Shown piece by piece: positions 1-6,659 of a stretch of 11,515 nt of DNA. Positions within the stretch are counted from its first letter, which is position 1; every line of letters begins with the position of its first letter. The notes under the pieces are model-generated. The model made no database searches. It was not told where the DNA came from and saw only the letters and a program-made list of their open reading frames with translations. The stretch spans positions 1 through 11,515 of the forward strand of contig CALBJC010000170.1 of the NCBI GenBank assembly GCA_937892655.1, written 5' to 3'. This DNA comes from an uncultured Clostridia bacterium. GTDB taxonomy: Bacteria > Bacillota > Clostridia > Oscillospirales > Ruminococcaceae. The position numbers were made by a program, and so were the translations under genes.

Positions 1-1
1 T

Positions 2-199
2 GATGGCGGTGTTGTTAGTGAACAGTATCTCGATAAGAACGGCAGAACTATTCTTTGGAGAAGGTTTAACCGTAACGATTGGGCAAAAGACCGCTATAAG
101 AAAAACTGGTCGGAAATTCTCCCTGAAAATGAACGTATTACCGTGAACGGTGAGGTTTATGTCCACTGGTATGATTGCATTACCGACTATATTCTTTAA
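2..199 (+). CDS. C-terminal fragment of an unrecognised protein (5' end outside window)
   Basis: An open frame enters from the left edge and ends at TAA 197-199, giving 65 residues. The fragment is rich in aromatic and charged residues (LWRRFNRNDW near the start, VYVHWYDCITDYIL at the end). It shows no membrane segment, signal or metal-binding motif. The tail looks like the end of a soluble globular domain. I do not recognise the family and assign no function. A strong hairpin follows 9 bases after the stop, which supports a real gene end. The gene converges with the permease gene on the minus strand. Confidence 0.7.
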   Translation, partial: DGGVVSEQYLDKNGRTILWRRFNRNDWAKDRYKKNWSEILPENERITVNGEVYVHWYDCITDYIL

Positions 200-208
200 T
201 TAAAAGCA

Positions 209-240
209 AAAGCCATCGTATCAAACGATACGATGGCTTT
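209..240. terminator. Bidirectional hairpin terminator between convergent genes
   Basis: A perfect 14-bp stem (AAAGCCATCGTATC, loop AAAC, GATACGATGGCTTT) follows the stop at 199. The A-rich start and T-rich end of the stem supply a short U-run in either direction. In the minus direction the hairpin is followed by TGCTTTTA. It therefore fits a shared terminator for the + strand fragment and the minus-strand permease gene, although it lies about 90 bases past the permease stop. The U-tract is short in the + direction. Confidence 0.75.
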
Positions 241-329
241 GTCATATCCGCTGTAATTAGTCTTAGCCTTGTTTTTTCAAAACTTCTATATGACTACCCG
301 ACTAAAGTCAGGGGATTTTATTGTTATTA

Positions 330-3146
330 TTAGTCTTCGCCGAGCTTTAGAGCCTGATTTATCTTGATCTTTGAGATAAGTCTGCCTAAAACTGCAAAGC
401 CTGCAATCAGCATAAGGGCTATGATGATATAAACCTTTATGTAGTCGGCTCTGAGTGGTACAACCTTGAACGGCGGTACACGCTCGAGCGCTGAGTAAAG
501 CGACTGGAAGAGCGGTACAAACAGGTCAGATGACGCTGAACCGATGATAACCGCCATAAATATAGCCGCACCCGATGTCATAAGCTGTTCATACAAGAGC
601 ATTGCTATGATCTCTCTGAATGACATACCCATAGCTCTTAAAATACCAAACTGCAAGGTCCTTGATTTTATCGACAATATCCAGTAAATTAAGAAACCTA
701 TGATACACATTATCATTATGATGATAAAGCCGAGTGTTAAAGCGCCGTTCATACCCTGAAGCATAGGGTCGTTTTTATCTGCAACTATTTCCTGGCTTGC
801 TACTCTGAGTATTGAAGGGTTCATCTTCTGCTCTTCAATATCTGAATAGAGAGCCGCTACGGTTGCATCTTCCTTGAGCGAGATCCATACCTGATATGGC
901 TCGATATTTGACATTACCTGAACATAGTTGAAGTTCATAATAGCAAAGTCGATATAATCGCCGTTTTCCTTCTGCTGATATGGGTTTATAGAAGGCCAGT
1001 AGTCAACAAACGCTAAAACTGTTGCTGAAAACTCTGCGTTATCGCCCCACGAAACTGAAACAACATCACCGAGCGAAACGCCCATATCCTTAAAGGATGA
1101 TGATAAGATTACACCGTCCTGAACAGTTGCCAGAGCGTTTAAGTAGTTATTGATATGAACAGGCAAAATGCTGTCATCGCTCCATACGACCTCTGAAAAC
1201 TCTGACGGAATAACTGTCATAAACTCAACCTTATTGCGTTTTAAAGATGCAATAGATGATGAGATTGTGATGTTTGAGCGCTTGAAAACCTTTGTTGCCG
1301 TTTCTACGCCCGAAAGCTGTTCAAAGCGTTCAAATACAGGCTCTTCGTAGGTTGCAGATGAGGTTTCTTCACCGTTTTCATCAACAGTAACGCTGCCTGA
1401 CGAGCGCCATTCTTCAGCCATAACAACATCAGCGCCGATATCGTAACGGATACGCTCCTCAGAGCTTCTGTTCAAGGCTCTTGCAGTATTTGCAGAGTAA
1501 AGACCGAGAGAAACTGTCAGGATAAGGAATAAAATCAGGAAGTTTTCTCTGCCGCTTGATGAACGGGATACGTTGTTGAGTGAGATGTATGCCGCCGGTG
1601 ACCAAGCCTTAGCGCCAATCTTGTAGATAAGGCGCAGGATAGCAGGATAAATTCTTATAAACAAAAGTCCGCAGCCGAGCATAAACGCAGTTGACGCTAC
1701 AAACATAAGCGGATTTACAGTAGCGGTTGTATCTGTAAGCCCCTGCTCGATAAGCTGATTCTGCTGATAGTTATAGTAGATAAGCCAGCCTACAGAGCCT
1801 AAGATTAAAATAAAGTCAAGGCCTGTTTTCTGCCAGAATGACGCCTTTTTCTTCTTTGTTTTTCTCTTTCTCTCAACGATAGAGGTCTTTGTGGCAGGGA
1901 TGATAGGCGCCATAGTTGTAACAAAGAATACCACTACTGCCGCAAGTGAGTAGATAAACGCATCGAGGGTGAGCTTTGCAGGGAGTGCAGGTCTGTTTAC
2001 AAACTCCAGAAAGCCGTTTGAAACGCCGAGGATTTTACAGAGTAAAAGACCTACAAACGGACCTGTAAGCGCTGAAGCGACACCTAAGATTATCGATTCA
2101 AGACCATACATATATAAAATCTGTCTTGAAGATGCGCCACGGGATTTGAATACCGCAATTTCGTTTTTCTCCTGCTCTACATTGAGCTGTGAAACCATAA
2201 ATAAGTAGAACACAAGCATCAGCATTACAGGAATCTGTAAAAGCCACAAAATGAGCTTTAGCTGTGAAGAACGCTCAGCGTAGTTTTTGAATATCTCCAT
2301 AGCAGGAACTTCAAGCTTCAAGCCGTCTGACTTGTAAGCCTTGAGCTGTGCGTTTATAGTTTCATAAATGCCGTCAATATTCTGCATCGACATATTAGGG
2401 TAGTCGATAATATAGCGGTATGTAACATTTGTGATAGAAACTGCCCCTGAATTCAAAACATCGTTTAAAAGGGTATTTCTGTCCATAAAGAAATGGTTTA
2501 AATATGTATCAATGCCGTCTGACCAGTAAGCATCATTAGCGTTTGACATCTCAAAGATACCAACGATTTTGATATTTATTGATGCGTCAGACTCGCCAAA
2601 AACATTCTTAATCTCATAGGTAGAGCCGAGCGTCAGCTCTGATGTTTTGAGCGCACGTTCTGTAGCGATTACTTCATAAACGCCGTCCTTTTGACCCGCT
2701 GAAAACATCTTACCGTCTGTGATCTTGATATGGTCTTCAATGCCCGTCATATAGCCAAGCTTTAAACGTGAGGCTGAGTTTGAAGCGGAAATATCGATAG
2801 ATGAAACGTAAAGATAATCGTCAAAGGCAACTTCCTTTGATGAGCTCATAGGAGAGTTTAACTCTTTAAAACGCTCATAGATCTTAGCCGAGGTCTTTTC
2901 AATTCTGTCACGCTGTCTGTTAGCGGAAAGACCGAAGGTAAACTGCTGTGAGGTAGAGTAAATACCGGGGTAAACATCATTTTGTAGCTGGAATGCTTCC
3001 ATATCCTTTGTGAGCATTCTCTGCAGCGATGCGTTCATATAGATAGGAACGGTACTCATCATGGCTGAAGCCATAATAAAGCCTACAAGCAGGCAGATAA
3101 CCATCCACTTTGTATTGCGCATCTTACGGAACAATAAAGTGAGCAT
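330..3146 (-). CDS. FtsX/MacB-fold ABC transporter permease, large
   Basis: This 938-residue membrane protein has one N-terminal TM helix (about 13-33), then a large extracytoplasmic domain (about 35-290). A first FtsX-type bundle of helices follows at about 297-320, 345-372 and 393-417. Further helices lie at about 445-460, 480-503 and 535-555. After a second external domain (about 560-800) comes a second FtsX bundle (about 803-830, 848-885, 908-928). Both bundles carry the cytoplasmic coupling motif of the family: EIAVFKSRGASSRQI near 327 and FGILRAMGMSFREI near 836. A polybasic loop (RKRKTKKKK) lies near 426. The start has AGGAGA 7 bases upstream. It sits 22 bases behind the adaptor gene, so the two are one operon. 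The protein has no nucleotide-binding domain. Family knowledge suggests export of peptides, lipids or drugs, or envelope remodelling; the substrate is unknown. Confidence 0.9.
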   Translation of the reverse strand: MLTLLFRKMRNTKWMVICLLVGFIMASAMMSTVPIYMNASLQRMLTKDMEAFQLQNDVYPGIYSTSQQFTFGLSANRQRDRIEKTSAKIYERFKELNSPMSSSKEVAFDDYLYVSSIDISASNSASRLKLGYMTGIEDHIKITDGKMFSAGQKDGVYEVIATERALKTSELTLGSTYEIKNVFGESDASINIKIVGIFEMSNANDAYWSDGIDTYLNHFFMDRNTLLNDVLNSGAVSITNVTYRYIIDYPNMSMQNIDGIYETINAQLKAYKSDGLKLEVPAMEIFKNYAERSSQLKLILWLLQIPVMLMLVFYLFMVSQLNVEQEKNEIAVFKSRGASSRQILYMYGLESIILGVASALTGPFVGLLLCKILGVSNGFLEFVNRPALPAKLTLDAFIYSLAAVVVFFVTTMAPIIPATKTSIVERKRKTKKKKASFWQKTGLDFILILGSVGWLIYYNYQQNQLIEQGLTDTTATVNPLMFVASTAFMLGCGLLFIRIYPAILRLIYKIGAKAWSPAAYISLNNVSRSSSGRENFLILFLILTVSLGLYSANTARALNRSSEERIRYDIGADVVMAEEWRSSGSVTVDENGEETSSATYEEPVFERFEQLSGVETATKVFKRSNITISSSIASLKRNKVEFMTVIPSEFSEVVWSDDSILPVHINNYLNALATVQDGVILSSSFKDMGVSLGDVVSVSWGDNAEFSATVLAFVDYWPSINPYQQKENGDYIDFAIMNFNYVQVMSNIEPYQVWISLKEDATVAALYSDIEEQKMNPSILRVASQEIVADKNDPMLQGMNGALTLGFIIIMIMCIIGFLIYWILSIKSRTLQFGILRAMGMSFREIIAMLLYEQLMTSGAAIFMAVIIGSASSDLFVPLFQSLYSALERVPPFKVVPLRADYIKVYIIIALMLIAGFAVLGRLISKIKINQALKLGED

Positions 3147-3168
3147 ACGTTTTCTCCTAACTTATAAT

Positions 3169-4179
3169 TTAACGGATAACAATTTCTTCGCCCTCAGAAA
3201 CACCGCTGATGATTTCTGACTCTGAGCCAGTCTGCAAGCCGATTTCAACCTCTCTTGCAACCTTCTTGCCGTCCTCTAAAACATATACTACCTGCTTGCC
3301 GTCAACAGTCTTTATGAGGTTGTTTGAAACAACAACAACGTCCTCTCGCTTGTCTAAAACTAAAATTACGTCTGCAAGGTTACCAACCATAAGACCGATA
3401 TCAGTAGCGTCTGTAAACTTTACCTGAGCATAATACTTGAGATTTTCAACCATATCAGATGTGAGCATATCCGCAGAAAGTGAAACGTAGCCGTCATAGA
3501 ATACGCCGTCAATTCTTATCTGAACAGGAGTATCAAGCTTGAATACTGTAAGATCATTCGGATAGATAGTGATATAAAGGTCTGTAACGTCGATAAGAGT
3601 AGCGATACTCTCGCCTACATTTACATATTCGCCTATACTCTTTGATGTGATAGCTGAAACTGTACCTGAGCTTGTAGCATAGAGCTTTGCATCATTTTTC
3701 TGCTCATAGAGCTTGTTTAAATCGTTCTTTTCAAGCTCGATGTCAAGAGCCGCCTTGTCTATCTCAGCCTGAGAGTATTCCTTTTCAACAGCTATCTGAT
3801 GTGTAAGCTGTGCTCTTTTTACATATAATTCCTGAGTTGATATTTTCTCGTCCAAATCATATGTTTCAAGCTCTGCGATAAGCTGACCTTCTTCAACAAT
3901 GTCGCCGGGGAAAACATAAATTTCCTTTAAAACGCCGCCCTGCGCTGAGAATGACTGTTCATCAACGCTTGCAGATGCAATAGAGCCTGAAGAGATAATC
4001 TGCTTTGCTAGATCCTTTACCTTTGCGGTAACTGTTGAATAAGTAACCTCGCTCTGCTTTACAGTTGGCGGCGGCAGAATTTCTTCTTCATCAGGGAGAA
4101 AATAACAGCCGCTGAGTGTTGTCAGAGTAATGCCAAGACTCAAAACGAGCGCACTAACCTTTTTTGTAAAACTCTTCAT
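3169..4179 (-). CDS. HlyD/MacA-like periplasmic-adaptor-type lipoprotein of an efflux system
   Basis: This 336-residue protein starts with a lipoprotein signal peptide: basic MKSFTKK, a hydrophobic stretch, then lipobox LSGC with Cys25. It should be anchored to the outer face of the membrane. Two half-motifs of a lipoyl/biotinyl-like domain are visible at about 78-107 (VFPGDIVEEGQLIAELE) and 167-199 (GEYVNVGESIATLID). They flank a coiled-coil hairpin (about 109-163) rich in Glu, Lys and Leu. A beta-barrel (about 205-275) and a membrane-proximal domain ending GVSEGEEIVIR follow. This is the MacA/HlyD domain order at normal length. GAAAGGAC lies 9 bases before the ATG. The adaptor would couple to the permease encoded 22 bases downstream. 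The expected third partner, a MacB/LolD-type ATPase, is not in the window. Confidence 0.9.
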   Translation of the reverse strand: MKSFTKKVSALVLSLGITLTTLSGCYFLPDEEEILPPPTVKQSEVTYSTVTAKVKDLAKQIISSGSIASASVDEQSFSAQGGVLKEIYVFPGDIVEEGQLIAELETYDLDEKISTQELYVKRAQLTHQIAVEKEYSQAEIDKAALDIELEKNDLNKLYEQKNDAKLYATSSGTVSAITSKSIGEYVNVGESIATLIDVTDLYITIYPNDLTVFKLDTPVQIRIDGVFYDGYVSLSADMLTSDMVENLKYYAQVKFTDATDIGLMVGNLADVILVLDKREDVVVVSNNLIKTVDGKQVVYVLEDGKKVAREVEIGLQTGSESEIISGVSEGEEIVIR

Positions 4180-4212
4180 AACAAAAATGTCCTTTCAAAA
4201 AAACTGAAAAAC

Positions 4213-4230
4213 AAGGTATAAATATACCTT
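4213..4230. promoter_or_regulatory. 18-bp palindrome, candidate repressor operator for the efflux operon
   Basis: AAGGTATA-AA-TATACCTT is a perfect 8-bp inverted repeat with a 2-base centre. It lies 33 bases upstream of the adaptor start and just downstream of the candidate minus-strand -10 (TATAAT, 4236-4231), so it covers the expected transcription start. That is a typical repressor position. The cognate regulator (GntR-, MerR- or PadR-like, for example) cannot be named from sequence. Confidence 0.5.
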
Positions 4231-4259
4231 ATTATAAATTCTGAAAAATACCTATTTAA
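4231..4259 (-). promoter_or_regulatory. Candidate promoter of the adaptor-permease operon
   Basis: Read on the minus strand, TATAAT lies at 4236-4231. A weak -35 (TTAAAT, 4259-4254, 3 of 6 matches) lies 17 bases upstream. The -10 is perfect but the -35 is poor. The palindrome at 4213-4230 abuts it. It is the best sigma-A match upstream of the adaptor gene. Confidence 0.45.
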
Positions 4260-4299
4260 TTTTACCAAAAATAAATCACAAATGCAATAGATTTTTACG

Positions 4300-4320
4300 C
4301 ATTTATTCTCCCAATAAATG
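4300..4320. repeat. Inverted repeat CATTTATT-N5-AATAAATG
   Basis: A perfect 8-bp inverted repeat surrounds the 5-base loop CTCCC. It lies 121 bases upstream of the adaptor start in AT-rich DNA. It has no U-tract and no gene ends here, so it is not an obvious terminator. It could be an upstream regulatory site or chance in AT-rich sequence. Confidence 0.4.
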
Positions 4321-4449
4321 AATATTATTTAAATTTTTGAATGAAAATACAGCACACATTTACTTAACAGCATAAACCACCCGTTATTGACACAAAGGGC
4401 AGATAATACATATCTGGAAGTAGGAAAATAATGGGATAGTATTAAAATA

Positions 4450-4487
4450 TTAACTTATCTTTTTTGAGTACTCAAAAGATGAGTTAA
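4450..4487. repeat. Long near-perfect inverted repeat in the divergent intergenic region
   Basis: Bases 4450-4463 pair with 4474-4487 over 14 positions, 13 Watson-Crick and one G-T. The core around them is the palindrome TTTTGAGTACTCAAAA (4462-4477). It lies between the divergent efflux operon and the S-component gene, about 55 bases upstream of the latter's likely -10. No gene reads into it, so an operator or other protein-binding site fits better than a terminator. It could also be a relic of a small mobile sequence. Confidence 0.5.
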
Positions 4488-4511
4488 TAGAATATCCAAA
4501 AAAATATTCTA
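4488..4511. repeat. Inverted repeat TAGAATAT-N8-ATATTCTA
   Basis: A perfect 8-bp inverted repeat with loop CCAAAAAA directly abuts the larger inverted repeat ending at 4487. The two form a pair of back-to-back palindromes just upstream of the S-component promoter. Its function is unknown. The high AT content lowers its significance. Confidence 0.4.
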
Positions 4512-4539
4512 AAAAATGTATACAAATGGGGTTTGAGTA

Positions 4540-4548
4540 TGTTATAAT
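4540..4548 (+). promoter_or_regulatory. Extended -10 promoter for the S component-coaX operon
   Basis: TGTTATAAT matches the extended -10 pattern TGnTATAAT exactly. No good -35 lies 16-18 bases upstream (the best are TACAAA or TATACA), which is usual for extended -10 promoters. Transcription would start near 4555, exactly at the foot of the leader hairpin at 4554, leaving a leader of about 124 bases. Confidence 0.6.
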
Positions 4549-4553
4549 TGAGT

Positions 4554-4678
4554 TGCATAAAAAAGCAAGGTTGCAAAATTATGCAGATATCCCTTTGGAA
4601 TCTGACGTTTGTAAAAAAACTTTTTTGTGCGTGTTGTATTGTATCCCTTTGGGGAATAATAACAAGGAGGAATTTAAT
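4554..4678 (+). promoter_or_regulatory. Structured 5' leader of the S component-coaX mRNA, possible cis-acting RNA
   Basis: The leader begins with a symmetric hairpin. TGCATAA (4554-4560) pairs with TTATGCA (4579-4585), with an AAAA/AAAA internal loop and an inner GCA/TGC stem at 4565-4574. Two direct copies of TATCCCTTTGG follow at 4588-4598 and 4642-4652. Their CCTT could pair with AAGG of the Shine-Dalgarno site (4664-4670). It matches no riboswitch class I can recognise by eye, including the THF and pan motifs. A regulatory role is inference. Confidence 0.4.
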
Positions 4679-5260
4679 ATGAACAAAACAAACACAAGAG
4701 AAAAGACAAGACAGCTTGCTCTCTTAGCGCTTTTAACAGCGCTCGTAGCGGTGCTTTCCTACTTAGGCGGTTTTATCAAAATCGGCGGTCTTGCATCAAT
4801 CTCGCTCACCCTTATCCCTGTTGTACTCGGCAGTGTTGTTATCGCTCCGTGGGCTGGCGCATTCTTAGGCGCTGTTTCAGGTATAGTATTCTTTGCAACA
4901 GCTGATGCGGCATTCTGGTTTGGTCTGAGCGTTGTGGGTACAGTTATCACAGTACTTATAAAGGGTGCTATGGCAGGCTTTGCGGCAGGTCTTGTTTACA
5001 AGCTGCTTGAAAACTTCAACCGCTATGTTGCAATTATTGCGGCGGCTATCGTTGCCCCTGTTGTGAATACAGGTATATTCCTTATCGGCTGTCTTATCTT
5101 CTTTACAGATACTATCAATGCAGGTGCGGCGGCTGAAGGTATGTCAGTAGGCGGTTACCTGATTATTTTCTTTGTGGGCTTAAACTTTGTATTTGAGCTT
5201 ATCGCAAATATCATAATAAGCCCTGCTCTTTACAGAGTAATAAACATCGTTAAAAAGTAA
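4679..5260 (+). CDS. ECF transporter S component, probably for pantothenate (PanT-like)
   Basis: This 193-residue, highly hydrophobic protein has about six membrane segments (roughly 11-30, 40-56, 58-78, 83-110, 116-142, 158-187). It has the polar, basic N-terminus (TREKTRQ) and short loops of energy-coupling-factor S components, at their usual 170-200 residue size. S components bind a vitamin and dock onto a shared EcfA-EcfA'-EcfT module, which is not in this window. Pantothenate is inferred from the gene 14 bases downstream, which encodes pantothenate kinase. The start at 4679 has a perfect AAGGAGG 8 bases upstream. An upstream in-frame ATG at 4526 would add 51 hydrophilic residues, but it precedes the likely promoter and has no ribosome site. 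Another vitamin substrate cannot be excluded. Confidence 0.85.
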   Translation: MNKTNTREKTRQLALLALLTALVAVLSYLGGFIKIGGLASISLTLIPVVLGSVVIAPWAGAFLGAVSGIVFFATADAAFWFGLSVVGTVITVLIKGAMAGFAAGLVYKLLENFNRYVAIIAAAIVAPVVNTGIFLIGCLIFFTDTINAGAAAEGMSVGGYLIIFFVGLNFVFELIANIIISPALYRVINIVKK

Positions 5261-5274
5261 AAGTGGTGAAATAA

Positions 5275-6057
5275 ATGATTTTAGCTATAGATATTGGCAA
5301 TACAAATATTGTAATAGGCTGCTGTGAAAACGATAAAATCCTTTTCTGCGAGCGTATTTCTACAAATCATAACGCTACTACCCTTGAATATGCCGCTTTG
5401 TTTGATACGGCATTTGATATGCACGGTATTGAGAGAACTTCAATTGAAGCGTGCGTTATCTCATCGGTTGTACCTCAGGTTACAGGCAACGTAAAATCAG
5501 CGCTTGCAAAGCTTACAAAAACCGATATTTTAGTTGTAGGCCCTGGTATAAAGACAGGCCTTTCAATAAAGATCGACAACCCCGCTCAGCTGGGGTCTGA
5601 CCTTGTTGTAGGCGCAGTTGCAGGTATTACCTACTACAAAGCTCCGCTTATCCTGATAGATATGGGTACAGCTACAACTTTATCGGTTGTTGACAAGAAT
5701 AACGCTTATCTTGGCGGTATGATTTTACCGGGCGTTGCTATCTCTCACGATGCGCTTATTACAAGAACCTCTCTTTTGCGCAAGATTGCTCTTGAACCGC
5801 CTCGTAAGGTTATAGGTACTGAAACTGTAGACTGTATGAAATCAGGTCTTATCTATGGTTCGGCAGGTGCGCTCGACGGTCTTATCGACAGAATCCAGGA
5901 AGAAATCGGTGAATGCACTATCGTTGCAACAGGTGGTCTGGCAGCAGTTGTAACCCCGTTTTGCCGCAACAACATTATTCTCGATGACGACCTCTTGCTC
6001 AAGGGGCTTATGGCTATCTACAATAAAAATAAAGACACACTTTCAAAAGAAAACTAA
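5275..6057 (+). CDS. coaX: Type III pantothenate kinase (CoaX)
   Basis: This cytoplasmic enzyme phosphorylates pantothenate with ATP, the first step of CoA synthesis. At 260 residues it has normal family length. The ASKHA-fold motifs are present: the phosphate-1 loop DIGNTN (6-11), GPGIKTGL (89-96), and PAQLGSD with the likely catalytic Asp109. The phosphate-2 loop IDMGTATT (128-135) includes Asp129, expected at the monovalent-cation site. GGMILPGV (147-154) and the adenosine-side VATGGLA follow near 218. Type III kinases need K+ or NH4+ and resist CoA feedback (family knowledge). The start follows GTGGTGA 5 bases upstream, a moderate ribosome site. The 14-base gap to the S-component gene marks one operon that imports the substrate and traps it by phosphorylation. 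A terminator follows 15 bases after the stop. Confidence 0.95.
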   Translation: MILAIDIGNTNIVIGCCENDKILFCERISTNHNATTLEYAALFDTAFDMHGIERTSIEACVISSVVPQVTGNVKSALAKLTKTDILVVGPGIKTGLSIKIDNPAQLGSDLVVGAVAGITYYKAPLILIDMGTATTLSVVDKNNAYLGGMILPGVAISHDALITRTSLLRKIALEPPRKVIGTETVDCMKSGLIYGSAGALDGLIDRIQEEIGECTIVATGGLAAVVTPFCRNNIILDDDLLLKGLMAIYNKNKDTLSKEN

Positions 6058-6072
6058 ATCAATACAACAAAA

Positions 6073-6105
6073 AAGCCGCAGGTAAACCTGCGGCTTGAAT
6101 TTTTA
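6073..6105 (+). terminator. Intrinsic terminator of the S component-coaX operon
   Basis: A perfect 10-bp GC-rich stem (AAGCCGCAGG, loop TAAA, CCTGCGGCTT) is followed by GAATTTTTA. It begins 15 bases after the coaX stop. Its last bases overlap the -35 of the next promoter. Confidence 0.9.
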
Positions 6106-6123
6106 TATAAAAACTTTTATAAT
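6095..6123 (+). promoter_or_regulatory. Sigma-A-type promoter for the sigma factor operon
   Basis: TTGAAT (6095-6100), a 17-base spacer and TATAAT (6118-6123) give a good vegetative promoter. Its -35 overlaps the end of the coaX terminator hairpin. The leader would be about 50 bases. No typical ECF autoregulatory -35 (AAC-type) is obvious nearby, so basal transcription seems vegetative. Confidence 0.7.
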
Positions 6124-6179
6124 GAATGTGACAAAATGAAGATTTTTGGGCAGTTATATATGAAAGGAGGTTTTTTAAG

Positions 6180-6659
6180 ATGATAGCTGATTTTAATTCT
6201 GTTGTGAAAAATTACTCATCGCTTGTATATTCTGTTGCATACTCACGCCTTTTGAGTAAAACTGACGCCGAGGATGTTTTTCAGGATGTATTTTTAACCC
6301 TCTACAGAAAAAACAAAGATTTTTCAGATGATGAGCATTTAAAGGCATGGCTTATAAATGTTACCTTAAAGCTTACAAAAAAGGCTTTGTCAAAAAGAGC
6401 AAAAACGCTTGATAATGAAAGTGAGCTTGATGATGAAGGCGTTACTTTTGATACAACAGAGCAAGGTCAGGTATTTGAGGCTATAACCCGTCTGCCGCAT
6501 AAGCAGAAGATATGTATTGAGCTTTATTACATACAAGGTTATTCATCTGATGAGATCTCAAAGATTTTATCTATGAAGCCATCTGCTGTCAGAATGAATT
6601 TAAAAAGGGCAAGGGAAGCCTTAAGAGAAATTTTAGGAAAGGAGTATTTTGATGAATAA
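6180..6659 (+). CDS. RNA polymerase sigma factor, ECF-like sigma-70 family
   Basis: This 159-residue protein contains only sigma regions 2 and 4, as in group 4 (ECF) sigma factors. Region 2 spans about 8-67 and carries the core-binding helix DAEDVFQDVFLTLYR (29-43). An acidic linker (about 76-95) leads to region 4 (about 97-150), with LPHKQKICIELYYIQGYSS leading into the DNA-binding helix-turn-helix (DEISKILSMKPSAVRMNLKRAR). It would redirect RNA polymerase to a dedicated promoter set. AAGGAGG lies 9 bases before the ATG. Its stop overlaps the next gene's start by 8 bases, which implies translational coupling with a probable regulator. It is at the short end of the family and the regulon is unknown. 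Confidence 0.92.
   Translation: MIADFNSVVKNYSSLVYSVAYSRLLSKTDAEDVFQDVFLTLYRKNKDFSDDEHLKAWLINVTLKLTKKALSKRAKTLDNESELDDEGVTFDTTEQGQVFEAITRLPHKQKICIELYYIQGYSSDEISKILSMKPSAVRMNLKRAREALREILGKEYFDE

Larger units (their letters stand above)
4180..4678. other. 499-base intergenic region between the divergent efflux and vitamin-uptake operons
   Basis: Very AT-rich, with no open frame supported by a ribosome site apart from the rejected 51-codon extension of the S-component gene. It holds the adaptor promoter and palindrome, three other inverted repeats, the S-component promoter and its leader. Bases 4321-4449 contain nothing I can assign. TTGACA at 4387-4392 has no -10 at a workable distance; the best, TATCTG at spacing 18, is weak. 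Confidence 0.6.

Noticed and set aside
1969..2208. Opposite-strand open frame within the permease gene
   Set aside because: A shadow of the permease coding strand, without ribosome site or recognisable domain; the same holds for the other short frames inside coaX, the phosphofructokinase and the adaptor gene.
4387..4412. Promoter with TTGACA at 4387-4392 and GATAAT at 4402
   Set aside because: The gap is only 9 bases; no acceptable -10 lies at 16-18 bases.
4526..4678. In-frame N-terminal extension of the S-component gene (51 extra codons)
   Set aside because: The stretch is hydrophilic, starts before the likely promoter -10, has no ribosome site, and the ATG at 4679 has a perfect AAGGAGG at ideal spacing.
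4554..4678. Known vitamin riboswitch (THF, TPP, cobalamin, FMN or pan motif)
   Set aside because: I could not find the conserved core of any of these classes; only generic stems and a direct repeat are visible.
6649..6651. TTG start one codon before the membrane-protein ATG
   Set aside because: The adjacent ATG at 6652 has better spacing (7 bases) to GGAAAGGAG.
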